From: Chloroflexota bacterium
Lineage (GTDB): Bacteria > Chloroflexota > Chloroflexia > Chloroheliales > Chloroheliaceae
Length of the DNA stretch: 64,000 nucleotides
NCBI GenBank assembly: GCA_028287745.1
Contig: JAQBPB010000068.1
Span: forward strand, 124,001 to 188,000
Direction: 5' to 3'
This document shows positions 32,221 through 40,833 of this stretch, piece by piece. The position numbers were made by a program, and so were the translations under genes. The notes beneath the pieces are model-generated. The model was not told where the DNA came from and searched no databases. It saw nothing but the letters and a program-made list of their open reading frames with translations. Position 1 is the stretch's first letter. Every line of letters starts with the position of its first letter.

Positions 32221-33972
32221 ATGGACCCTTTTACATTCGACGATAATAATTTTCTCTTATATGGCAAGCCCTTCCGGGTACTTTCGGGCGCCTTACATTA
32301 TTTTCGGGTGCTGCCCGAGTTGTGGGACGACCGCATGGCGAAACTCAAAGCCATGGGCCTCAATACACTCGAAACATACGTAGCCTGGAACCTGCACGAG
32401 CCAAAACCGGGCGTGTTTAATTTCGAAGGGCAGCTTGATATTGTAAAATTCATCAACCTGGCCGCAAAGCACGGCTTGCAGGTAATTGTCCGGCCCGGCC
32501 CCTACATCTGTAGCGAGTGGGACCTGGGTGGTTTACCGGCCTGGTTACTTAAAGATTCTGATATGCAGTTGCGCTGCGCGTACCCGCCCTTTTTAAAGGC
32601 AGTAGACCGCTTCTTTGATGCTCTGTTGCCCCGACTGGTGCCGTTGCAAATCAGCCAGGGCGGGCCAATTATCGCTTTACAAATTGAAAACGAATACGGC
32701 AGTTACGGCAATGATAAGAACTATCTGACTTACCTTGAAAAGGGCCTGTACAACCGGGATATAGATGTCCTGCTCTTTACCTCGGATGGCCCGACCGATG
32801 AAATGTTGCAGTACGGCACGCTGCCGCATGTGCTTAAGACGGTTAATTTTGGTTCCAAAGCTGAAACCGCTTTTGCCAGGCTAAAGGAATACCAACCGAG
32901 CGGCCCTTTAATGTGTATGGAGTTTTGGAACGGCTGGTTCGACCACTGGGGTGAAGAACACCATAAGCGAACACCCGAGGTGGCCGTAGCCGAGTTGGAG
33001 CAGATTTTAGCTGCCGGGGCTTCCGTTAACTTCTACATGTTCCACGGCGGTTCAAACTTCGGCTTTATGAACGGCGCAAACGCCCGCCCGGCCCGGTCCT
33101 ACCAGCCTACTGTCAACAGCTATGACTCGGATGCTCCCCTGGACGAAGCGGGCGACCCGACCCCCAAGTACCTGGCATTCCGCGAGGTGCTGGGCCGCTA
33201 TACCAAACTGGACGACCTGCCGGTCCCGCAGCCAGCTCCTAAAATGGCCCTGGGTGAAGTCCGGCTTACCGAATCGGCCGACCTCTTTGATGCTTTAGAT
33301 GTCCTCAGCAAGCCGGTCTTTTCGGCGGTGCCGCTTTCAATGGAGCAGCTCGACCAAAATTATGGCTTTATCCTGTACTCCGCCCAGGTGTCCGGTCCTC
33401 GTGACGAAGTCCCGTTGACCATTGACGGCCTGGGGGACCGCGCCCAGGTTTTCCTCAACGGGGTGCCGGTGGGCGTCCTGGAACGGGAATTTCCAGACCG
33501 CACACTCTCAATTATAATCCCGGCTGAAGGAGCAATGATTGATATCCTGGTGGAAAACATGGGGCGGGTGAATTTTGGCCCGGACCTGTTTGACCGCAAA
33601 GGTATAAATGGCGGCGTGAGGCTGGGACAGCAATTCCTGTTCAACTGGCGAATATCGCCTTTACCACTGGATAACCTTGCCAGGCTGCCTTTTACTACCC
33701 CGGTTGTCAAAAACGGGCCGCGTTTCTACAGGGGCAGCTTCGAGGTTAGCGAATTAAAAGATACTTTCCTTACTTTACCTGGTTGGGACAAAGGTGTTTG
33801 CTGGATTAACGGCTTTAACCTGGGACGTTATTGGAAACGCGGCCCCCAGCGGAGTATTTACGTCCCGGCACCTCTCTTGAAAACCGGTTCAAATGAACTG
33901 GTAATCCTTGAACTGCACGAAACAACGCAAGAAAGCGTAGTTTTTACGGATAAAGCTCAACTGGAGTTATAA
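32221..33972 (+). CDS. Glycoside hydrolase family 35 (beta-galactosidase)
   Basis: A 583-residue GH35 enzyme that removes terminal beta-galactose. The barrel start shows SGALHYFRVLPELW and ETYVAWNLHEP. VRPGPYICSEWDLGGLPAWL is a family signature. The acid/base Glu is in ENEYGSYG (about 156-163) and the nucleophile Glu in MEFWNGWFDHWG (about residue 234). The C-terminal beta domains end with the GVCWINGFNLGRYW stretch typical of the family. There is no signal peptide, so it should be cytoplasmic. A purine-rich AAGGAAAAA precedes the ATG. Confidence 0.93.
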   Translation: MDPFTFDDNNFLLYGKPFRVLSGALHYFRVLPELWDDRMAKLKAMGLNTLETYVAWNLHEPKPGVFNFEGQLDIVKFINLAAKHGLQVIVRPGPYICSEWDLGGLPAWLLKDSDMQLRCAYPPFLKAVDRFFDALLPRLVPLQISQGGPIIALQIENEYGSYGNDKNYLTYLEKGLYNRDIDVLLFTSDGPTDEMLQYGTLPHVLKTVNFGSKAETAFARLKEYQPSGPLMCMEFWNGWFDHWGEEHHKRTPEVAVAELEQILAAGASVNFYMFHGGSNFGFMNGANARPARSYQPTVNSYDSDAPLDEAGDPTPKYLAFREVLGRYTKLDDLPVPQPAPKMALGEVRLTESADLFDALDVLSKPVFSAVPLSMEQLDQNYGFILYSAQVSGPRDEVPLTIDGLGDRAQVFLNGVPVGVLEREFPDRTLSIIIPAEGAMIDILVENMGRVNFGPDLFDRKGINGGVRLGQQFLFNWRISPLPLDNLARLPFTTPVVKNGPRFYRGSFEVSELKDTFLTLPGWDKGVCWINGFNLGRYWKRGPQRSIYVPAPLLKTGSNELVILELHETTQESVVFTDKAQLEL

Positions 33973-34010
33973 ATCTGCCGGTGCCGGTAGAAAATCAGCC
34001 CTGACATAAT

Positions 34011-34054
34011 AAAAACCACCCCTGAAACCTTTTCAAATTTCAAGGGTGTTTTTT
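34011..34054. terminator. Bidirectional terminator between GH35 and anti-sigma genes
   Basis: AAAAACCACCCCTGAAA (34011-34027) pairs with TTTCAAGGGTGTTTTTT (34038-34054), with two mismatches. Confidence 0.7.
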
Positions 34055-34067
34055 ATTACCTTCTCGC

Positions 34068-36077
34068 TTAAAGGGGCTGCCAGACCGGCGGTATAACCGA
34101 TTCGGCAATCAGCCGGGGCTTGACCGGCCGGGCGGTTATAGTGGAAGGCGCCGCGTACACCTGACCATCTCCACTGGAAGAAAGGCTAAAATCTACCAGG
34201 GCCGTGCTGTTGCTATTAAAGCTGGGTTCGTAGACGTTGGACAAACAGCGGGTGCTGTTGCCGTTGGCCGCGATTAAGCAGGTGGACGGGTTCGTCCCGT
34301 TGTTGACATAATAATAAACAAACCGGCTGTCCGGGGTCCAGTGGACCCGTTGCGAACCGCAGTTAATCCCAACTTTACCCTGTACCGGCGCGGTAGCCCG
34401 GGCAAGCGGCTTTTTCGGGTCAACCTGGCCCTTGCTAAAGTCGTAAATAACCGTCTGGTAATCACCATTCGCCTGCAGTTCCAGGTTAGCCAGTTTATCG
34501 CCGGAGGCTGAAAGCGCGGCGGCCAGGCAGGTATTGGTAAAAGGCAATTTGAAAGTGCTTACCAGGCCGCTTTCCACGTTGTAAACCCGGTCCTGCCCGA
34601 TTAAAAGCCGGGAACCGTCTTCAAACCACTGCGGGGCCAGGTTGTCGGTAGAAGTACTGATATAACTGACCGTCCGCTTTCGGAGGCTAAATATTGCCGG
34701 GCGGCCGTAGCGGATCCCATCTTTAATCGTAATCGGGTTGGCGAGGAATGCGATTGAAAGGTTGTCGGGCGACCAGCTAGGCGCAAACCCTTCAGCGACC
34801 GCTTCCACCCGCAATGGGCTGGCTATATCTAATAAATAGACATTGCGCATTCCATTATTGGTATTCAAGCCGACTGCCGCCAGCAACTTCCCGTCATTCG
34901 ACCAGGCCAGCTTTTCATACACAAAATTCCGGCTGACGGTCGGGTCGCTGATAACTTCGTCGTTCCGGCCATCGGCTTTCACCAGGTGTATCTGACCGTC
35001 GGACTGGTCGACATAAGCAATCCAACCCGGCGCGATAGCCGGGGACGCCGCCGGGACGGGGGTACTGGTGACCTGTTCGGCGGTTGGTGATGACGGTGCG
35101 GGAGTCGCCAGGACCGCCGCAGTGTCTACCGTAATGGCCGGGGTTGTGGTAGCCGCTTCAGTTTCAACCGGCGCAGCAGTGGTTGTTGTCGCTACCGCCT
35201 GGGTTGGTTCGGCGGTCGGCTGGACGGTCGCCTGGGCCGTTGTAGTGGTAGTCCGGCTGCTCTGGCCGGGCGTATTGGTTGGGACCGGAATGGCGGTTGC
35301 GGTTGCGGCCGGTTTTTGCGAAGTTGCCGCCGGGCTTTTCTGGGTTGCGCCCTGGACCGGGACAGCCGGGCTTGACACAGCCGCCCTGGTATCCGGGGGC
35401 GGAGTGTTTTCCGGTTCTGCCAGGCCAGGGTTACTGGTTGCACCTGGTGACTGCGTGGCCGGGGAGGTCGGCGCCGGGGACTGCGTGGCAGGGGTAGTCG
35501 TCTGGCTTCCCGCTGTTAAAGAATTCTGGATAGCAGCCTGGGTCTGGCTGGCAACGGCCACCTGGTTCGCGGCCAGGTTATTACCTTTGGGTGAGTTGAC
35601 TTGCTGCATTACCAGAAAAAGGAAAGCTGCCACCATGCCTATGAGCAATACAGCGGCCATACCGCCCGCCAGACTGTAGGCAAAGCCCACCCGTTTAGGG
35701 CGGATCCGGCCCAGGCGGTCGTCCGTAAGCCTGGCCGGTGCAGTTGGTTTAACGGATTTAATTGCCCGGTTAGCGGGCGGGACGGCCCGAATTTCATCTA
35801 AAAACGGGTACGCTTGCCGGTTAAAATGGGGGACCGGGATATTCTCCGTATAATTGCGCAGGTTGCCGCTAAGCTGGCTGAAGCTTTCATTAACCGCCCG
35901 GCATTCGGCGCAAGCCGAGAGGTACTGTTCAACCGTCGCTTTTTCAACTTCGTCCGCTTCCCCATCCTGATAAAGTGAAATAAGGGGTTCCAGCATCCGT
36001 TGATGGCGCGGGTGTTCGGTAGTTAAATCAGGCTGGTACATTTCCCAGTTATTTTGATTATGGCTGTTGTCCGGCAT
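34068..36077 (-). CDS. Anti-sigma-like membrane protein with TolB-type beta-propeller
   Basis: A 669-residue protein. The N-terminus resembles a zf-HC2 anti-sigma domain, but the zinc His appears replaced: the expected HxxxCxxC reads YLSACAEC (about residues 49-56). A membrane segment (SLAGGMAAVLLIGMVAAFLF) lies near 133-152. A Thr/Pro/Ala-rich linker of about 170 residues follows. The C-terminal half (from about 345) holds TolB/WD40-like blades with repeats such as LAWSNDGKLLAAVG and FAPSWSPDNLSIAF, predicted outside the cell. It begins one base after the stop of the sigma-factor gene, so the two are translationally coupled. Confidence 0.8.
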   Translation of the reverse strand: MPDNSHNQNNWEMYQPDLTTEHPRHQRMLEPLISLYQDGEADEVEKATVEQYLSACAECRAVNESFSQLSGNLRNYTENIPVPHFNRQAYPFLDEIRAVPPANRAIKSVKPTAPARLTDDRLGRIRPKRVGFAYSLAGGMAAVLLIGMVAAFLFLVMQQVNSPKGNNLAANQVAVASQTQAAIQNSLTAGSQTTTPATQSPAPTSPATQSPGATSNPGLAEPENTPPPDTRAAVSSPAVPVQGATQKSPAATSQKPAATATAIPVPTNTPGQSSRTTTTTAQATVQPTAEPTQAVATTTTAAPVETEAATTTPAITVDTAAVLATPAPSSPTAEQVTSTPVPAASPAIAPGWIAYVDQSDGQIHLVKADGRNDEVISDPTVSRNFVYEKLAWSNDGKLLAAVGLNTNNGMRNVYLLDIASPLRVEAVAEGFAPSWSPDNLSIAFLANPITIKDGIRYGRPAIFSLRKRTVSYISTSTDNLAPQWFEDGSRLLIGQDRVYNVESGLVSTFKLPFTNTCLAAALSASGDKLANLELQANGDYQTVIYDFSKGQVDPKKPLARATAPVQGKVGINCGSQRVHWTPDSRFVYYYVNNGTNPSTCLIAANGNSTRCLSNVYEPSFNSNSTALVDFSLSSSGDGQVYAAPSTITARPVKPRLIAESVIPPVWQPL

Positions 36078-36078
36078 C

Positions 36079-36876
36079 TTAAAGGTGACCCTCCTTGCTG
36101 TCCGGGGTCAGCCTGGCCGGGTTTAACACCCGCCGCAGACTATCTTTAGCCCGGAAAATTTGAGACTTTACGCTAGAGAGTGAGTCACCGGTTATATCGC
36201 ATATCTCTTTGTATGAAAAACCGTCCATGTGCAGCAGCAGGGCCGTTAGTTTCTCGCGGCCGACTTTGGTCATTGCCTGTTCCAGCTCGTCCCGCAGGGC
36301 GGTGCGGACTTCCAGGTTTTCACCCGGTTCTACCTGGGGTGTATCGGCGATGCCGTCCACCTCTTCTTCGACCCCGGCACTTGAATTTACCCGGTGCAAA
36401 AAGGGCAAGAACCGGACCACTTTGCGCCGCCGCATCTCACTTAAAACGGCGTTGCGGGCAATCGTGTAGAGCCATGCCGACATATTGTTCTGGGGGGGAG
36501 ATTGCTGCCAGTTTTTCGCGCCTTCCGGATTGCCATTATCCAGGTCTGCTTCCGCCGCCGACCTGCGGCATAAATTCCGGTAAGCCGATAGAAAGGTATC
36601 CTGGGTCAAGTCTTGCGCGAGTTCTGCCTCGCCGACCATGGAATATATAAATCGGTAAATACGGGTTTCGTACTGCGTAATTACCCGTTCGAAATAAGCC
36701 GGGTTCCAATCCGACTCGGCATCATATTCAGCGTGGCTGTTAATTTTTGACATAGGTTCAACTGATGTTGAGACCTGGGTCGGTTTGGCCGGTCTACCGG
36801 TGGTCCTGGGTGGCGCGGCCTGCGAAGTGGTCATTGGCGCATAGGACGCGGTGAAAAGCGGCTTTATATTTAACAT
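36079..36876 (-). CDS. ECF RNA polymerase sigma factor
   Basis: A 265-residue ECF sigma factor. Region 2 is seen in YETRIYRFIYSMVGEAELAQ and DLTQDTFLSAYRNL, and region 4 in AMTKVGREKLTALLLHMDGF with SYKEICDITGDSLSSVKSQI. An unusual N-terminal extension of about 55 Pro/Ser/Thr-rich residues precedes region 2. An insert of about 20 residues separates regions 2.2 and 2.3. GGAGG lies 3-4 nt before the ATG. The downstream gene, one base away, encodes its probable anti-sigma partner. Confidence 0.88.
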   Translation of the reverse strand: MLNIKPLFTASYAPMTTSQAAPPRTTGRPAKPTQVSTSVEPMSKINSHAEYDAESDWNPAYFERVITQYETRIYRFIYSMVGEAELAQDLTQDTFLSAYRNLCRRSAAEADLDNGNPEGAKNWQQSPPQNNMSAWLYTIARNAVLSEMRRRKVVRFLPFLHRVNSSAGVEEEVDGIADTPQVEPGENLEVRTALRDELEQAMTKVGREKLTALLLHMDGFSYKEICDITGDSLSSVKSQIFRAKDSLRRVLNPARLTPDSKEGHL

Positions 36877-37209
36877 TTCCCTCCGCCAGGCATATAACTG
36901 TCACAGGCTTAAAGCAATGTAGGAGTCCGGCTTCACTTCTTTAGAGTTATGTTCTATCAGCGCGGCAGCGCGGACGGTAGTTTACTAATTGAAAGAGCCG
37001 GACAAGTGGTATCCGGCTAAAGCTTCAACCGAAATGCCTCAATTGCTAAATGCTTGATGCGGGGGGAAAGTTGCAAAATTTGACACAGGTACAGAAAATC
37101 GTAACAATCCTGGCAAGATAATAAGGTTTTAGACCCGAAGAATAACCGGGCCGTCTAATGATAACATAATGGAATTTGCTTTACTTCGGCCATTAGGCCC
37201 ATTTGGCAA
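36877..37209. other. Intergenic region between sigma-factor and recombinase genes
   Basis: About 330 bp between two minus-strand genes; it presumably contains the promoter of the sigma factor. No element was recognised with confidence. Confidence 0.4.
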
Positions 37210-38193
37210 CTAGCCGGTTTCTTCCGGCAGGCTGATCAAACCGGCCGCCCGTTTTTTAGCTTCGGCACCGCGCCGGTCGTACCGGGCGGTAGTGTTGACA
37301 TCGGCATGCCCGGCCAGTTGTTGTACGGTGGAAATATCGGCCCCGGCGTCCAGCAGGTTTGAAATAAAGGTACGCCGGAAATCATGCGGGCTGACCGCTT
37401 TAACCCCGGCTTCTTTGGCCCGCTGGGACAACAGGTAGGCCACCGATTGGTCGGTCAGGCGCCTGGCTAAAAGCTTGCCTTTCCAGCTAACCGGGCAGAA
37501 CAACGGGCCCGGGTCGTCACCCCGCACCTCCAACCATTCCAGCAGCGGTTTATCCACGCCTTTTGCCAGGTAGACTATGCGCTCCTTCGAGCCTTTACCG
37601 GCCCGGACGCGCACCGAGTTTTCGGCCAGGTCGTAATCGGCCAGGTCGAGCGCGACAATCTCCGAACGGCGCAAGCCGCTGGCATACAGCAAGGCCAGAA
37701 GGGCCAGGTCGCGGCGGCCCAGCGGCCGGGGGTCGTCCCGGCAGACCCGCAAGAGTTCTTTAACTTCCTGGCCCTTGATGGCGCGCCCGGTTGGCAGGCG
37801 GCTACCCCGCACATTCTTAAGGTCAACCGCCCGGTGGTATTCTTCCGAAGGCATCTGGCCTAAACGCCAGGCTTCCTGTAACACGCGCCGGACCGCCGAT
37901 AGAATTTTGTTGGTGGTGGCCGGGCTGTAGCGTTCCTGCAACTGGGAGCGCAGGGCCATCGTATGCTGGTAGCGCAACTGGCCCCATGGCATGGAGAAAA
38001 GGTCGTGCTGGCCCTGGGTGAGCATTTGGGCGACGGTGTTCAGGCTGCCTTGCATGGTCATGCGGCCGGAGGACCGCAAAGAGGCCAGGTAAATCGCCGC
38101 CGGGTTCTGGTCCAGGGCGGTATTGCCGGGCCGGAGTCCGGTTGGCATGACTTCTATTATATTGTCTGATTTCTGGGTTATTTCTTTTGCCAC
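37210..38193 (-). CDS. Tyrosine recombinase/integrase (XerC/D-like)
   Basis: A 327-residue tyrosine site-specific recombinase. The N-terminal SAM-like core-binding domain spans about 1-125. The catalytic residues appear in order: Arg in YASGLRRSEIVAL, Lys in the GKGSKERIVYL hairpin, HxxR in SPHDFRRTF, a His in QLAGHADVNTT and the nucleophile Tyr in ARYDRR. No phage, transposon or integron genes and no att-like repeats were seen beside it. It could be a chromosomal Xer-like enzyme or a remnant integrase. The start is GTG at 38193 with a poor ribosome site. Confidence 0.85.
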   Translation of the reverse strand: MAKEITQKSDNIIEVMPTGLRPGNTALDQNPAAIYLASLRSSGRMTMQGSLNTVAQMLTQGQHDLFSMPWGQLRYQHTMALRSQLQERYSPATTNKILSAVRRVLQEAWRLGQMPSEEYHRAVDLKNVRGSRLPTGRAIKGQEVKELLRVCRDDPRPLGRRDLALLALLYASGLRRSEIVALDLADYDLAENSVRVRAGKGSKERIVYLAKGVDKPLLEWLEVRGDDPGPLFCPVSWKGKLLARRLTDQSVAYLLSQRAKEAGVKAVSPHDFRRTFISNLLDAGADISTVQQLAGHADVNTTARYDRRGAEAKKRAAGLISLPEETG

Positions 38194-38691
38194 AATCCGG
38201 CCTGGTTAAACATCTTATAACGGGCTTGCATCAAATCCCGGCTTCCGTTCCGAACTTCAACCTTAACGGCTATCATTATACTCTATGGGCCACACTGATT
38301 TGTAGAGTTTGCTATGAAGCCATTTAATATGAGCTTATAACACATGCCTTCATTAAAAAGGCATTTTGAAAAAATATGTAGCAAACTTGCTAGAAGGGTA
38401 ATTCCAGTTAGTTTGATATTGGTATTTCTTATAGGGGTTTGAGCTGATCAGGTTGTTTCTAAAGATAATCCGGCAGGATCTTTAACATTGCTTTTAGTAA
38501 ACTATTCATATAGTTTAAAAACCTAAACCTGGCCGCTTATTGTTTAATTGCCTGGTACGGTGTTTGCTTGAAATATCCGATAGTCGGGTAAGACCCTCAA
38601 AGATTTTTTATTTCTGAAATCTTCTACCCGGTTGGCGCCAGTTACAACCTACTCTATCACCATACAGTTATCAGCCAGAAAGGTACAAGAA
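38194..38691. other. AT-rich intergenic region between recombinase and radical SAM genes
   Basis: About 500 bp, notably AT-rich from 38290 to 38560, between divergent genes. It presumably holds both promoters. No tRNA, att core repeat or terminal repeat was recognised. The TTG at 38632 is in frame with the radical SAM gene but has no ribosome site. Confidence 0.45.
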
Positions 38692-39690
38692 ATGAAGCTA
38701 CCTTCCTATATCCAGATTGAACCGGTTGGTCAGTGCAACTTGCGCTGCCAGATGTGCCCGATCCAGTTTCGCCGTGATGGGCCGCCCTATGGCCCGCTGG
38801 CCTTTATGCCGTTTGAAAAATTCACTCAACTGGTGGACCAGTTTGTTGGACTCAAGGAGCTACAGTTGCAAGGGCTGGGCGAACCTATGATGCATCCCCA
38901 GTTTTTCGATATGGTTGATTACACAGCGTCCAGGGGCATTCGCGTTACCACCAACTCTAACCTGACCCTGCTTAACCAGGCCCGTGCCGAAAGGTGTGTC
39001 CGGAGTGGTTTGGAGATTTTACATGTTTCAATTGATGGCTCTACCCCAGAAACCTACGAACGCATCCGGGTCCGGTCCCGGCTTGAAAAAGTAGTGCGCA
39101 ACCTGGGCCTGTTGCGGGAGGCCAGCCTTAAGACCGGCCTGCCCGGACCGCGCCTGCACCTGGTTATGGTTATAATGCGCCAGAACTTACATGAACTGCC
39201 CGACCTGGTCCGTTTCGCGCATAGTTGGAACATGGAAGAAATCTTTGTCCAACATCTCTGCCACGATTTCACCGAGGAAAGTCTACCCGCTCACTACCGG
39301 CCGATGCGCGACTTTGTCCAATCTCAAACTTTACTTCTGGAAAATGAGGAGCGCATTTCGGAGTACTTCGGCCAGGCCCGCCTGGTAGCGGCGGAACTGG
39401 GTATAACCTTACGGTTGCCCCGGGTCCGGCCAAAACCCTATCTTTCAACCATATCCGGTATGGAGCGCTGTGACTGGCCCTGGCGAGGGGCTTATATCAG
39501 CTACGACGGCTACGCCATGCCCTGCTGCATGATTTCGACCCCGGACCGCACTAATTTCGGGAACATGTTTGAAGAAGGGGTTGAAGCGGTTTGGAACGGG
39601 CAAACGGCCCAGGCTTTCCGCCAGCAACTGGCCTCCGGCACCCCACCTGAGATTTGCCAGTCGTGTTCGGTTTATGCCGGGGTCTTTTAA
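38692..39690 (+). CDS. Radical SAM protein with SPASM-type C-terminal cysteines
   Basis: A 333-residue radical SAM enzyme. The CxxxCxxC motif in GQCNLRCQMCP (Cys 15, 19, 22) binds the 4Fe-4S cluster that cleaves S-adenosylmethionine. The barrel follows with LQLQGLGEPMMHP and VSIDGSTPETYERIR. The C-terminal region has SPASM-like Cys residues (CDWPW, CCM and CQSC) that could bind a further cluster. Such proteins modify peptides, sugars or cofactors; no precursor peptide is evident here. The ATG at 38692 is chosen because AAAGG lies about 8 nt upstream. It converges with the PhyH-like gene. Confidence 0.85.
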   Translation: MKLPSYIQIEPVGQCNLRCQMCPIQFRRDGPPYGPLAFMPFEKFTQLVDQFVGLKELQLQGLGEPMMHPQFFDMVDYTASRGIRVTTNSNLTLLNQARAERCVRSGLEILHVSIDGSTPETYERIRVRSRLEKVVRNLGLLREASLKTGLPGPRLHLVMVIMRQNLHELPDLVRFAHSWNMEEIFVQHLCHDFTEESLPAHYRPMRDFVQSQTLLLENEERISEYFGQARLVAAELGITLRLPRVRPKPYLSTISGMERCDWPWRGAYISYDGYAMPCCMISTPDRTNFGNMFEEGVEAVWNGQTAQAFRQQLASGTPPEICQSCSVYAGVF

Positions 39691-39724
39691 GTCTATTGGG
39701 TTTAGTCCCAATATATCCCTATAT

Positions 39725-39798
39725 AAAGGAAGCAGCTTTAGCGAAAGTTATTTATGTCAACTAATTTTCATGGTTCGTTCGCTGCGCCTGCTTCCTTT
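39725..39798. repeat. Long imperfect hairpin between radical SAM and PhyH-like genes
   Basis: Outer arms AAAGGAAGCAG (39725-39735) and CTGCTTCCTTT (39788-39798) are perfect. An inner AGCGAA/TTCGCT pair continues the stem. The loop is about 35 nt. There is no T-run, so it is a structured or repeated element rather than a clear terminator. Confidence 0.5.
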
Positions 39799-39848
39799 AA
39801 CAGCTCACCGGAACGGCTGTACGGCTGTTTTAAGGGGGCCGGTTCGCT

Positions 39849-40649
39849 CTAATAGGCAAAAGTCTGGTATTTCTCTTCGCCATCATTTAATTGCTCAACA
39901 ATCGGGTTGAAGCGCAGCCAGAATTTAGCCCGGTCGGACAGAGTTTCCCAGGTTGCCCGGGGTACCTGGATGGATACCTCCGGCCGGAACAACCAGCGGC
40001 GGCTGTAACCGATTACCACCATTGGCCGGGGTGAATCGGTATGGTTAGGTGTGCCCCGGTGAAGGTGGCGCACATCGCGAATCATAACGTCGCCTTTTTT
40101 CAGCAGTACCGGCTCAAGCCTGGCTTCACCGGTTTCCAGGCGCTGTAGCCCTTCCTGTTTCGATAACATATGTGTCCCGAGCGCGACCTCAAACGGGCCG
40201 TTTTCCAGGGTCATATCTATCAAGGGAAAATTAACCGCCAACTGGTAGGGCGGTGATTCTTTACCGGTCTCCGGGAAAAGCAACTGGGTATCCCGGTGGA
40301 CCTCCTGGTAATCCGACCCTTTTAAGGGTGTATCGGTTGCCAGCTGGCACATTACACCGTCTTTACCGATAATTTGCTCGACCACGCCCAGTATTACATC
40401 GTTCTCAAATATTTCCGGGTCCGAGAACGGTGGCACAAAGGGCAGGGTAACATAATACCGGTTTGGCCCCCGGTTTATTTTATGCCCTTCCCGTTCGATA
40501 TGCCGGTTTAGCAGGGGAAAAAAGCTTTCATACCACTGGTCTATTTTGGCGGTTGGAATCAGGTTGGGGATTACACACAAACTCTGGTCAAGAACCTGTT
40601 GAGCATAACCGGCTATTTGTTGCGAATCTACCCGTTCTTTTGATTGCAT
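39849..40649 (-). CDS. Phytanoyl-CoA dioxygenase (PhyH) family protein
   Basis: A 266-residue Fe(II)/2-oxoglutarate-dependent oxygenase. The metal motif HxD is in VHRDTQLLFPE. The second His is in the RHLHRGTPNHTDSPRP stretch, and the following Arg (SPRPMVVIGYSRR) would bind 2-oxoglutarate. The double-stranded helix core NFPLIDMTLENGPFEVALGTH is typical of PhyH-type enzymes. It hydroxylates an unknown small substrate. GGGAGGT lies about 8 nt before the ATG. Confidence 0.82.
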   Translation of the reverse strand: MQSKERVDSQQIAGYAQQVLDQSLCVIPNLIPTAKIDQWYESFFPLLNRHIEREGHKINRGPNRYYVTLPFVPPFSDPEIFENDVILGVVEQIIGKDGVMCQLATDTPLKGSDYQEVHRDTQLLFPETGKESPPYQLAVNFPLIDMTLENGPFEVALGTHMLSKQEGLQRLETGEARLEPVLLKKGDVMIRDVRHLHRGTPNHTDSPRPMVVIGYSRRWLFRPEVSIQVPRATWETLSDRAKFWLRFNPIVEQLNDGEEKYQTFAY

Positions 40650-40833
40650 TGATTTTACCTCCCTCTTGGACTAAGCAGTTAATCCCAGGTTAGTGACTAA
40701 TTGACGCCACTACCAACCATTCTGGAGTTCCTCTTGCTGGATTTTTGTCTCTCCCCACTCATTTATTGACTAGTCCAACTGCCTGAATCGAACCTGGGTG
40801 GACTTTTCAGCCCACTCAGGTTATTTAGACTAG

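Noticed and set aside
35068..35679. 203-codon Val/Ala-rich open frame opposite the anti-sigma linker
   Set aside because: An antisense product of the Thr/Pro-rich linker; GC-rich repeats keep the opposite frame open.
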